A stretch of DNA of 64,000 nucleotides from NCBI GenBank assembly GCA_963576475.1, contig OY754965.1, forward strand, positions 3,068,331-3,132,330, in the 5' to 3' direction. The translations under genes and the position numbers were made by a program. The notes below the pieces were generated by a model. It searched no databases. It was not told where the DNA came from and was given only the letters and a program-made list of their open reading frames with translations. Position 1 is the first letter of the stretch. Each line of letters starts with the position of its first letter. Below, piece after piece: positions 47,164-56,904 of this stretch. This stretch comes from Molanna angustata (taxonomy: Eukaryota > Arthropoda > Insecta > Trichoptera > Molannidae).

Positions 47164-47440
47164 TTATTCATACCATCACGAAATAACCCACAATGTGGGG
47201 AAACCAGCGACAGGTGCGACGACACAAACGTGCATGTTCAATTGTTCACAGACTAGTCTCATCTTTTCTTATAAGGCAATATGTACCTACATTCAGAATG
47301 TGTGGTGAACCTCATTGCTGATCTATCTAAGATGTTATAGTTGCATGTTGTATTTTCGATTATCTACCCGACATTTAAGGGACATCCGAAAACGATGATA
47401 ATAGATTATAGAGTGGAAGCACTATTCTAAGCCGTTACCT
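47164..47440 (-). repeat. LINE 3'-end family with GAAT/AATA tail, copy
   Basis: Minus-strand blocks in order: GCTTAGAATAGTGCTTCCAC, a GATGTCCCTTAA block, AGCAATGAGGTTCACCACAC and TTTCCCCACATTGTGGG, ending near a GATGGTATGAATAAATAAAT tail. Same family as 21262-21536. Confidence 0.6.
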
Positions 47441-48129
47441 TAAAGTTGATTTCTTTTTACAGACATGTTGAAGTGTGTTGTATTTATTTATTTTATTTTA
47501 TTGCTTTACAGAACCAACAGTTTACATTACAAATTTACAGTAGCTATAAGTATTAAGTATATGTAACAAATTATACCTTTTAAAGGTTTTTTTACATAAT
47601 TTAATTTAAACTAAGTAAGTTATATATTTAACAATGATTGCAAGATTTTTTTAAAACATAAGTAAGTACATTTAAAGATAAAAAAGAAAAAGTTAAGAAG
47701 AGTAGGTATACTATCTATTTAGCCATCAGCATCCGCACCCAAAACGATCAGGTAACTTCAATACTGACCGACCAGTTAATATTGTGTTCACTACAATCAG
47801 TTTATACAGTTCAACGCCTATGTAGGTACCTAATTAATAATATAATAGTACCTATATTTTATAATATATCTTTAAAATGGCTAAATAAAGAGATATCAAT
47901 AAAATTCTTTCCTGATTGATAAAATAAAAAAAAAGGAAATGATAATCCTCATTTCCGGTGTTAAAGCTAGGGCTGTATATCAATTTTAGATAGGGGTTGA
48001 ATATAATGCATTGAAGTATAGGGGCTCTCAAACAACACCAATCACGTTGTGTACCTATTATATGTAGGTACATACCTACCTACCTGTCTATTAGTAAATA
48101 TTATTTTGTTTAAATGACCATAGTTTCAC

Positions 48130-48375
48130 AAATTGAGATCACTGATAGGTACCTACCTACATGGCGGAGTAATGAAATTGATGGTTGATCTGGTGCTCCC
48201 AAAAAGGGTGTTGTCTAATGACCCAACCAGTATAACAAGCGTAGGGAGACCTAAACTACGATGGTTGGCCAGTAGAAATGGAAGGTGGCAGCCAACGATA
48301 GAGCATTGTGGAGAAGATTCTTGGAGGCAGCTAGGACCCATCAAGGGTTGTGACGCTGAGGATGATGTACATTAA
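48130..48375 (+). pseudogene. LINE C-terminal remnant that founds the 102-bp array
   Basis: The open frame 48133-48375 reads SVGRPKLRWLASRNGRWQPT followed by SWRQLGPIKGCDAED-like text, resembling the RRVGRPKLRWLD...W...A tail of non-LTR polyproteins. The last third of this frame is the first, slightly shorter unit of the array that follows. Confidence 0.5.
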
Positions 48376-49195
48376 TATGAAGGTGGCAGCCAGCCAACTA
48401 TAGAGCAGTGTGGAGAAGATTCTTGGAGGCAGCTAGGACCCATCAAGGGTTGTGACGCTGAGGATGATGTACATTAATATGAAGGTGGCAGCCAGCCAAC
48501 TATAGAGCAGTGTGGAGAAGATTCTTGGAGGCAGATAGGACCCATCAAGGGTTGTGACGCTGAGGATGATGTACATTAATATGAAGGTGGCAGCCAGCCA
48601 ACTATAGAGCAGTGTGGAGAAGATTCTTGGAGGCAGCTAGGACCCATCAAGGGTTGTGACGCTGAGGATGATGTACATTAATATGAAGGTGGCAGCCAGC
48701 CAACTATAGAGCAGTGTGGAGAAGATTCTTGGAGGCAGCTAGGACCCATCAAGGGTTGTGACGCTGAGGATGATGTACATTAATATGAAGGTGGCAGCCA
48801 GCCAACTATAGAGCAGTGTGGAGAAGATTCTTGGAGGCAGCTAGGACCCATCAAGGGTTGTGACGCTGAGGATGATGTACATTAATATGAAGGTGGCAGC
48901 CAGCCAACTATAGAGCAGTGTGGAGAAGATTCTTGGAGGCAGCTAGGACCCATCAAGGGTTGTGACGCTGAGGATGATGTACATTAATATGAAGGTGGCA
49001 GCCAGCCAACTATAGAGCAGTGTGGAGAAGATTCTTGGAGGCAGCTAGGACCCATCAAGGGTTGTGACGCTGAGGATGATGTACATTAATATGAAGGTGG
49101 CAGCCAGCCAACTATAGAGCAGTGTGGAGAAGATTCTTGGAGATAGCTAGGACCCATCAAGGGTTGTGACGCTAAGGATGATGTATATTAATATG
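48281..49195 (+). repeat. 102-bp minisatellite, 9 units, derived from a LINE 3' end
   Basis: AAGGTGGCAG recurs at 48282, 48380, 48482 and then every 102 bp to 49094. The unit contains CCAACTATAGAGCAGTGTGG, AGATTCTTGGAGGCAGCTAG and GGGTTGTGACGCTGAGGATG, ending TGTACATTAATATG. The first unit (98 bp) is part of the LINE frame; the last has several substitutions. 102 bp is 34 codons, but each unit carries an in-frame stop, so the array is not translated through. Confidence 0.95.
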
Positions 49196-49854
49196 AAGGT
49201 GCAAACTACTAGGTATATTGTTTTATTTGTTGTTTTGATTAATTCTGTATTTTTTTTATTTACTTTTGTAATGCTTGTCTTATCAGTTCATTTTTTTATT
49301 AATTGATAATGTTGTTTTAAATTGTGGATAGTTGTTTTGGCGTACGTTTTATTTTATTGTTATGTATATTATTTTGTTGTTGCTATTCCAAATAAATAAT
49401 ATGAACAAGGTAGGTTTATATTTTTCAACAGATTCGTTTTATTACGATTGAACGTTTTCGCCGAGACGTCTCACATTATCAAGGTCTAAAAGAATCTTTA
49501 AATCTGATTTTATATATCTTGTGACCGAGCCCTACTACATTTTTGAAAAATACAGTTATATTTAAAAAGCAAAACACCATTTTAGAGAGTATCTATATAT
49601 CTATGTATGTATATGTTATAAGTACAGGTTACCAACAATTTCCACCGTTTGATAATCCCTGTGTTTATATTATTTGGTTAATTCGTTAACGTATAGCGAC
49701 TTTGCGATATAACATGTGATAAATAATATATTAGGTAGTCAGTTATGTAGGTACTTGCCTTCCTAGATGGGTAAAGTAGTTAACTTAGCACGATATATAC
49801 ATAGGTATACCTAAACATTAAATAACAGTATGTAGGTACCATGGAATGATATTG

Positions 49855-49890
49855 AATCATTAAACGGCGCTATAAAAATACATTTTACTA
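49855..49890 (+). repeat. CR1-like LINE 3' terminal block
   Basis: ATTAAACGGCGCTATAAAAA, the same terminal block that ends the 43.5-kb and 17.0-kb LINE fragments; nothing coding is attached. Confidence 0.45.
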
Positions 49891-50019
49891 CATAATATTA
49901 TAAGGAAAATTAATAACTTCTGAACAATATTACAATATAACACCACGACAAAACAAAGTCAAGTTGATAACTTTCTTCCGTTATTGGAAGTCGGTTAAAA
50001 AGAGACTACATATAAAACC

Positions 50020-50110
50020 AGCCGATGACAGAACGTAAGCCCTGTAGGTGCCTTGAGTTCATGCCTCTTCTATAATATCCCAACTTCGTCTCTACTGAAA
50101 TGTTAAAAAG
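50020..50110 (+). repeat. Dispersed repeat C, copy
   Basis: CAGCCGATGACAGAACGTAA and CTATAATATCCCAACTTCGT align with the copy at 23110. Confidence 0.5.
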
Positions 50111-50849
50111 TTTGTCAGTAAAAATATATATATTTTATTTTAATTAAAATAATGAAATATGTCCTTGTAAAAAGTACATCCTCATATACATTTCCTAAAT
50201 TAAGCATAGCTATGTTTGTGCTGTTCAAAATCAAAAGTCCGGAGAAAAGATCTGATTTCCATGAAAAAGTCCTGAGATTTTATGCGTTGAGGGCAAACAT
50301 TTTCAAGACAATAGGTAATTCACGATTACCAGAGATAGTGCGTATTTGTAATATATATATATATTTGCAATTACAGTCCAGAATTCAAACGTAGAAAGAG
50401 TTTTTTCTATCATGGGGGGCACTCAATGGTCGAAAGAAAGAAACCGACTAAAGGTGTCTTCAGTTCGAGCTATACTTTTAGTTCAATATACCTAATTTGA
50501 AGAGTTTAAATCAATAATTAAAGGAAAAACCTTACGTAAAAAGGAATCTTCACATGTTAAGTAGGTACGATAAAACTGATTAAGTACCTACTTGGATTAT
50601 TACCAAAGGAAGATTATTTTTAGTGTGTTTAACTTTTAATTAAAGAAATCTTTAAAATGTAAGCTGTGTATTATTGAAAATACTAAGATATCGTGAGATT
50701 TGCAAAATCCGGCCGTAGTCCTGAGAAAAGTCGAAAAATCCTGAAATCTCAGGACAAATCCTGAGATATGGTATCTAGGTTACCCTAGTTATACGCTTAA
50801 AAATTGTGAAATCATGACTCTCCACTATTCCATAGTCTTCTTCTTATAT

Positions 50850-51545
50850 TAGATCGTAGATCTGTTTTTCGAGAAAGAAGACCAGAATGCGAAATACGAG
50901 TGGATAATGAATTACTAGAACAAGTGGATGAATATTTGTATATAGGAAGTATGTTTCAGCGTGATGGAAGATTGGAAAAGGATATAGATAGAAGGGTAGC
51001 GGCAGGAAATAGACTGAATGGTGCAAGCTGACCCAATCACCTCAAGGCCAGCAGAGTGCGCAATCCAATCAATAGTCGTTTCTAACAATAATGTATGCAA
51101 GTGAGATATGGACATGGCAGAAGACCCATGAAAGTAAAATTAACGCTGTGTCCCTAAGATGAATGTGTGACAAAAAAAATCTACGATAGCATAAGGGATA
51201 TGGATATTAGGCGAGAATGCAAAATTGAAATTTATTGTGAGTATAATGAAGATAAATGCCCTGCGATGTTTCGGACATGTAGAGAGAATGAACGATGAAC
51301 GCATGACAAAGAAAATATTATACAAGGCTGAAAAGAGTGGAATGAGAAGAAGTAGGGGCCGGCCGATAAATACATAGTTGGCATGAACATATAAATGAGA
51401 TTTTGAAAGATGTAATATACGAAATCGGAATAAAAGGAGAGCATGTTTGAGGCATGGAGGGAAAAAAATGTATGTCCAGATAGAAGAGTCTGGAGTCCGG
51501 TTCTCTCTGCCAACCATAAATAAGGAAACGGCGTATGTATGCTAG
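50850..51545 (+). pseudogene. LINE C-terminal part, second copy of the 4820-5790 family
   Basis: Shifted plus-strand frames read VDEYLYIGSMFQRDGRLEKD, IDRRVAAGNRLNGA, RRECKIE and further C-terminal pieces (ALRCFGHVERMNDERMTKK-like, KSGMRRSRGRP-like), in the same order as the minus-strand copy at 4820-5790. It ends near GTTCTCTCTGCCAACCATAA and a short TATG tail. There are many frameshifts and stops. Confidence 0.7.
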
Positions 51546-51879
51546 GTAGGTAAGTAATTTAATTGTTTGTTAACACGTTTCATTTTTCTGCACTACCTAG
51601 TTTTGAAAACTACAAACGAATTTAAAACTCTAGATTACATGAATTTACAATCGGCGATATTTGGAAGCTGGTTTATTATTCTGAGAAATTGTAAAACTAT
51701 GAAGTGATATCGTAATCACTCTGATTTGTTTAGACTTTATTTTGAACAATTTGGAGGTGGGGGACAAACTTGACAGCAAAAAAGAATTGGCTTATATTTC
51801 GAGAAAAAAAAATATTATGGTGGCGGATATTTACAACAGTTACGTATTCCCCTCTTTCAAGTATCGGGGTATCAGAAAT

Positions 51880-52140
51880 GAACAAGAGATGCGTCCGTAT
51901 AATACACCGTGCCTCGGTGAAATAACTTTGTCCGACTTGCGTTCGCGGCAATTCTGGCAGGCGATAGGCGTGTTCTCCGCGTGTGTGAATGTGTGGTTGG
52001 TCTCTCTCTACACTCAGTCGACTGTGATAGTCTGATTGCGATTCGCGCAGTACAAAGTGAGCGACGCGACAACGAAACGTGCCAGACGTACAGAGAGCGG
52101 TTTTGATGTCCCTCCTATTTGATCAGGATACCAAAGACGC
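51880..52140. other. GC- and CG-rich island, class unknown
   Basis: The island includes GACTTGCGTTCGCGGCAATT and GCGACGCGACAACGAAACGT. It is open on both strands for about 65-97 codons, which is expected from its composition. It resembles 5' regions of some non-LTR elements or a small CG-rich promoter, but I see no matching second copy in the window and no splice pair linking it to the phase-1 gene. Confidence 0.25.
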
Positions 52141-52682
52141 GAGAGGGTAACTCGTGTTTATCCAAATTCAATGTTAACAACTTTGAAATGGTCCATCAGA
52201 ATGAAAAAAAAAATGTTTTAAATAATTAACTTATTTACGATTTAAATACACTTTTCTTGTTTTCTTCTTCTTCTTCTATCCACGCGATAGAAACCATATA
52301 ATATAGATATAAATTGTTAGGTACTTTTGAACATTTTTTATTATTTTTTAAGAACTTAAAATTAGGACGTTTATATAATCCATATGATTCACCAAAATTC
52401 GAAGCATAACTTACTTTAGTTTTACGTTCTTTATTTTTCTTACTATTAATACAGAAAAAGTTAATATTTACAAACTTATTTACATCAAATAAGTAACTAC
52501 AAAGCTTATTCGAGAAAATATAGGTACATACACAGATCGTCGACGAAAATTCTCCGTTTGAATTTATGTAGGTATGTAAAAATTTGAAAACCAGAGCACC
52601 AGGTTTTGGAGAATCAACTTTACGAATGTCATGGAAGTATGCAATTATTCTTTTTTTATTTAAATTAAAATAAATAAAATTG

Positions 52683-52927
52683 GGATAGTGTCCCGTAAGA
52701 GCCGGGTAATCGAAAATACAACAGGCAACAATAACATCTCCCATAGTTCAGCAATGAGGTTCACCACCCATTTTGAATATAGTGCCTTTTTAGGTGAGTC
52801 GAGACTGGTGTGTGGGTATACACAGATATGTTGTGCTCCCTTATATAAGGCAATGCACACCCGCACATCTTTCGCTGGTTACCCCACATTGTGGGATATG
52901 CCGTGATGGTATGAATGAATGAATGAA
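52683..52927 (+). repeat. LINE 3'-end family with GAAT tail, copy
   Basis: GTGTCCCGTAAGAGCCGGGT, AGCAATGAGGTTCACCACCC, TTTTTAGGTGAGTCGAGACT and GTTACCCCACATTGTGGGAT, then GCCGTGATGGTATGAATGAA with (GAAT)n. This is the cleanest tail of the family. Confidence 0.65.
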
Positions 52928-53269
52928 TATTTGGGATAACTTGAAAAGTTGTTTCTACACATTAATGTGTGCAAAAAACTACTCTTCGTGTAGTTGTTTA
53001 CACACATAATGTTAAATCTAACAACACACACCGCAGGAAATGTACACGAGTGTAATATTGTATGTAGGTATGCGTGTGTATGTATGGAAGTAGTAACCAT
53101 GCGTGTGTGCAAGTTAGTAGTAACCATGCGTGCTCATGAGCATGCAAACTTGTGTGTGTCTCCATCACAACATGCGACCACACTCCAAAACGTCAAAGCG
53201 GTTTGTGAGTTTACTCGCGACGATATCAGGGTAACAGGAGTAACGTGAAGGTGTGTTATTATTGTACGC

Positions 53270-53400
53270 GCCTATTAGTATGGCGCGGAGGTGGGAGGGA
53301 CAGCGCGATGGGGAGGGGGAGGTGGGCTAGGCGCATGCGCACCTACCATCCCACCAGGCCGTTCAAGGTCAACCGGTCACACACTCACACAAACACGAAT
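53270..53400. promoter_or_regulatory. GC-rich island with NRF1/Ewg-type and FTZ-F1-type sites
   Basis: GCGCATGCGC (53331-53340) is the palindromic NRF1 site, bound in insects by the orthologue Erect wing. TCAAGGTCA (53363-53371) is the FTZ-F1/SF-1 monomer consensus. A GGGAGGGGGAGG tract lies just before them. The clustering in a short GC-rich island within AT-rich DNA suggests an alternative promoter or enhancer inside the largest visible introns of the minus-strand gene. Read on the minus strand, GGGATG|GTAGGT could be a donor of a short first exon. Function is inferred from motifs only. Confidence 0.4.
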
Positions 53401-53974
53401 TAGTATCAATACTAATACTTTCACGGATTGCATTGTATACTAACTTCTGGCTTATCCCCCTCTAACAAAAGTCACGAATTTATTGTGCTATTTCGTTTTA
53501 GATACTTAATACTTCAACATGACAAGTTTTAAAATGCTAAAATGTGAACTCAGTTTTAATAGGTTTTAGTGTTGTACCTACTAACACAAAGGTAGGGTTT
53601 TTATACTTACTAAAATACTAAAGGTATGTTAGCTGAAGAGTTTATAAATTCAAAGTAGATAGGTAACCAACCATTTGTACATTTTTTTACTGATAGGTCC
53701 AGCGATAAGAAGTATAAACATGTACAATTTACAAAGAATGTAAATTTCCTACAGTACGTTGAAAGATCAGCACATAAGTAGCTATTATGTAGTTATGTCC
53801 ATCCCTAGATCATGACAAAAACATAATTATAGAAGCAAGTAGAGAGATAAATTAATGTCAGTTAGTTCCAGGGAATGTTATGAGTAGGTACCTACCTAGG
53901 TAAATTAAAAATATGAATAGATCCTTTGATAATTTCTAGATATTCTTGTGACGAACTCAAAATACACTTAAAAT

Positions 53975-54112
53975 AAATCCAGTGGTCACGAGTTCGAATC
54001 TTGCCACGACCGATATCGTTCACCTATAACACAAGCATATGCTTAATTTAGGTAATGTATGAGTATGTATATGTATTTGTAACAAGGACATATTCATTCT
54101 TTATTTTAATAA
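53975..54112 (+). repeat. Degenerate, 5'-truncated SINE A
   Basis: It starts at TCCAGTGGTCACGAGTTCGA (B-box part of the head), continues CGATATCGTTCACCTATAAC and AACAAGGACATATTCATTCT, and matches SINE A in order with several substitutions. Confidence 0.7.
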
Positions 54113-54719
54113 AAATCTATGCAGAACATGGTCAATAATTGCTTCTAATGAAGTTGATTACAGTAAAATTAAGATTAGCTTCAGACTTTAGCAATATTTG
54201 ATGTTACATTAATGAAATAATAATTACTCTAAATTTACACAACAATTCGTGACAATTTCATACGAAACGTAGATATCAACAAATTTTCATGATTAAATGC
54301 AGAGAAAGATTTATTGGATTATGATCGAGTACTGATTTATATATTTTTAAGATTAAGGCAAGCTAATATCGTATTAAGAATGCGTCATGAGTAGCCCCCC
54401 AGTTCTTATAATTTATAATGAATGCTGGTATGTGATTTCAATTCTGCAATAATTCACAAATCACCTACAATATAAGTAAAATATTAAATAGAATAAAATT
54501 GAAATTAACTGTACAACGTACAACACAGGTATTTTACTAATTTGAGACATACAACCCTAAAATCCAGAGTTTATAAAAATCTTCAAGTCCACAGAAGTGT
54601 AGACGGCCAAGGATCAGACGAAATAATGATTGTTCAAGTTAATTTATTTATGTACCTACTCTTAACATGAGACTAGACAAAATTGCGACATTGGATAACA
54701 CCAGATTATTTTTTTTTAG

Positions 54720-55105
54720 GCAGACACACTGGGGTGTGGAGATTTATTATTCTTCTTCATCGTTTAGTAGACCTGTTGGTCTGTAATTCAAAAATGCCTC
54801 CTGAGATGACGATGTCAAACTATCCTTCCATCTCCGGGTAGACGGCGACCAGAAGGGATTTCATTTGTTCCTATATACGCAAATCTATCACTGTCCATTC
54901 TGGCTACGTGGTCCCTCCAATGGTTCTTCTGGATCTACTCCACCAAACGATGTCCTCTATTCCACATGTTGTTCTTATTTCAATACGATCTCGGAATTTT
55001 TCCAGTGATTCACATTAGAACCTTCATTTCCATTGTGTCCTTAGGATCCCGGTTCGTGCGGTATCTGCTCGCGTTTCCACAGCATACGTCATGATCGGTC
55101 GTACG
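54720..55105 (-). pseudogene. LINE C-terminal fragment (HWRDHVARMDSDRFAYIGTN)
   Basis: The minus strand reads TYAVETRA-like text near 55090, MEMKVL near 55030, then HWRDHVARMDSDRFAYIGTN and EIPSGRRLPGD near 54920-54835, in frames broken by small indels. It is the same family as 40440-40960 and the founder of the 56.9-kb array. Confidence 0.6.
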
Positions 55106-55149
55106 CATGTGTTTATTTTTCAGACCATATTTTTTAGACATTCATATAC

Positions 55150-55470
55150 GGCAGATAAACAAAACAAAATCAGTTAAACAAAGAGTATTACTATTCCAAA
55201 CAACCTTAAAACCAAGGTGTAAGCTAACTGTGCAGGATCATAAGCCCGTGGAACAAGTAATGAAACTAATGAGTTTCAAATATTTAGGAGTAGAGATTCT
55301 GACTTGTTCGCGGACTTCAGTGTATAGGTCATTATGGCTGCAGATCTCTTACTCCTAAATATTTGAAATTCATTACTCGCTCCACGGGCGGCTAATCATC
55401 AACAGTTAGCTTACTACTTGAAGGTTGTTTGGATATAGTAATATACTTTTTGTTTTACTGACTGATATGC
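55150..55470. repeat. LINE piece present as an inverted pair
   Basis: The plus-strand frame near 55165-55310 reads LLFQTTLKPRCKLTVQDHKP, then VEQVMKLMSFKYLGVEI. The complementary version of the same piece (CTCCTAAATATTTGAAATTC and AACAGTTAGCTTACTACTTG) follows at about 55348-55470 in opposite orientation. Together with the minus-strand fragment just below, this is a rearranged LINE insertion. Confidence 0.55.
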
Positions 55471-55639
55471 CATGTTTAGCCTCTGTTTTACCTACCACGT
55501 AGAATTTGTTCATTTAGTAAGACAAAGGCAAAATAGTTTCCTACTTGGTTACGTGTAATGAATAACGCCAAAGTAATGAGAGATATGTAGGTAAGGAAAA
55601 GAATATCATGACATGGATTAGACAGCGAAGAAATTATTG

Positions 55640-55885
55640 ATACGACAATTTCCAAAGAATGGGCACTACCAGACTCAACTACATAATCAGCATAACGAGA
55701 ACCTCCCAAAAGATGAAATACATATAAAATGAAGATACTGTTGGCTAGAATTTATTTAAACATTGGATGATAAGGTCATGTCCAAAGCATTGACACCACT
55801 AAACTAAACTACATAATCATCCTCAGTGAAACCTCCCAAAGAATGCAATCCACTTCAAAGGAAGATACTGTTAGGATTGAACACA
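55640..55885 (+). repeat. Degenerate direct repeat, two units
   Basis: Two units share TCCAAAG, AACTACATAATCA, GAACCTCCCAAA/GAAACCTCCCAAA and GAAGATACTGTT, about 140 bp apart. Non-coding. Confidence 0.45.
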
Positions 55886-56108
55886 AATAAATTATAGATG
55901 GGAAATATGTTGTGAGGCTTTGTTAATTAAAATCGAACAGTGATACTTACAAATTTTAATTTAATCTGATCAGTTTCTCCACTTCTGGCCATGGATGGAA
56001 TTTTCCAACGAACTGCGCTTCCTCTAAATAAATAAACAATATACAATATGCGCTAGTGTAAAAGGGAGAGTGAATGTTTCCATGCAGAGATATCCAAGGG
56101 GTACATAC

Positions 56109-56216
56109 CTTTGTGGTAGGCGTGCGAGGCGCTGACCGTGGGGGCAGCGGCGGGGGCGCGGTGGGCGGCGGGCGGCGCGGGCGGGAACAGCGAGTACACG
56201 CCATACCGCCCACCTC
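56109..56216 (-). CDS. Uppermost visible exon of the large minus-strand gene
   Basis: Minus-strand acceptor TTTGGTTTCAG lies above 56216 and donor AAAG|GTATGT below 56109. The 108-bp exon is phase 1 at both ends. It codes GGRYGVYSLFPPAPPAAHRA, then an Ala/Pro/Val/Ser stretch ending SHAYHK, and joins Val at the start of the 37627 exon. GC content is very high relative to the flanks. Because it enters in phase 1 there must be at least one earlier exon upstream; none is convincing up to 64000. Ala/Pro-rich composition fits a disordered region of a regulatory protein. Confidence 0.82.
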
Positions 56217-56767
56217 CTGAAACCAAACACACACATACATTAGTACATATATCAAACAAAAACATAATATTATCATATATATCTCCGCGCCGTTATGCGC
56301 TCCTGATACAACGCAGCTCTTACACAATACGGTTGGGACAATTTAATTTAACAACTTGCGTTGTTTACGTCGTCTCAATATATATATATGCTCATAATTT
56401 TTATTTATCTATTTTCACTAAAAAATATTGGATATAAAATTAAATAAATATAAAATTGTATTGCAGGTAGATGTACCTACTAAAATATTATCTAGAAGTA
56501 TAATTAAAATCATATGTGGACAAGTATTGCCGACGTAATTTTTGTATATTTTCAATGGACCTACTCGTATCAATATATTTTTTGTTTGGTATCATAAGAC
56601 AGTATGATACCAAATATTTGGTACCTATCATAAGTTAAATAAATAAATAAATTTATTTATTTAAGGGACAAGAACAAGCTGTTCATGTGTTATACAATAA
56701 AATTTATGAACAATAAGTACTAGTGAACTCCCGAAAACTTCGTATAGCCTGTATAATTAAAAATGCT

Positions 56768-56890
56768 CCTTCATTACCACCCGTCGCTTCAGACCCTTCA
56801 GTACTTACCGTCGCTTCAGACCCTTCAGTACTTCCCGTCCCTTCAGGCCCTTTAGTACCTCCCTTCCCTTCATTGCCTCAAGTCCCTTCA
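56768..56890 (+). repeat. 27-bp minisatellite, in-frame Pro/Ser-rich repeat
   Basis: Units of about 27 bp share GTCGCTTCAGACCCTTCAGT. One plus-strand frame is open throughout with nine-codon units (VASDPSVLT, VASDPSVLP and two looser units) and reaches a GTAAGT donor-like sequence at 56889. It is either a plain minisatellite or a remnant of a repetitive exon; there is no start or acceptor that I trust. Confidence 0.5.
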
Positions 56891-56904
56891 GTAAGTTAAG
56901 AAAA

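Larger units (their letters stand above)
37628..56108 (-). other. Intron 1 (between the two uppermost visible exons), 18.5 kb
   Basis: A phase-1 intron that starts GTATGT after 56109 and ends TTTTCAG before 37627. It holds a GC-rich patch (38770-38890), LINE tails (40200-40330 and 40440-40960), SINEs, a foldback arm (42953-43200), a TIR element with a CR1-like LINE inside (43208-44539), an RTE-like LINE piece (45660-46470), the 102-bp array (48281-49195), another LINE piece (50850-51545), and GC-rich islands at 51880-52140 and 53270-53400. Undetected cassette exons of length 3n are possible here, because the surrounding phases would allow them. Confidence 0.6.

Noticed and set aside
51742..52035. 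97-codon plus-strand frame as a gene
   Set aside because: It overlaps equally open frames on the other strand in a CG-rich island; composition explains it.
36989..56216. Naming the large gene as a TET dioxygenase or another specific regulator
   Set aside because: Only low-complexity and SUMO-type motifs are visible; no CXXC, double-stranded beta-helix, zinc-finger or other diagnostic domain lies in the five exons.
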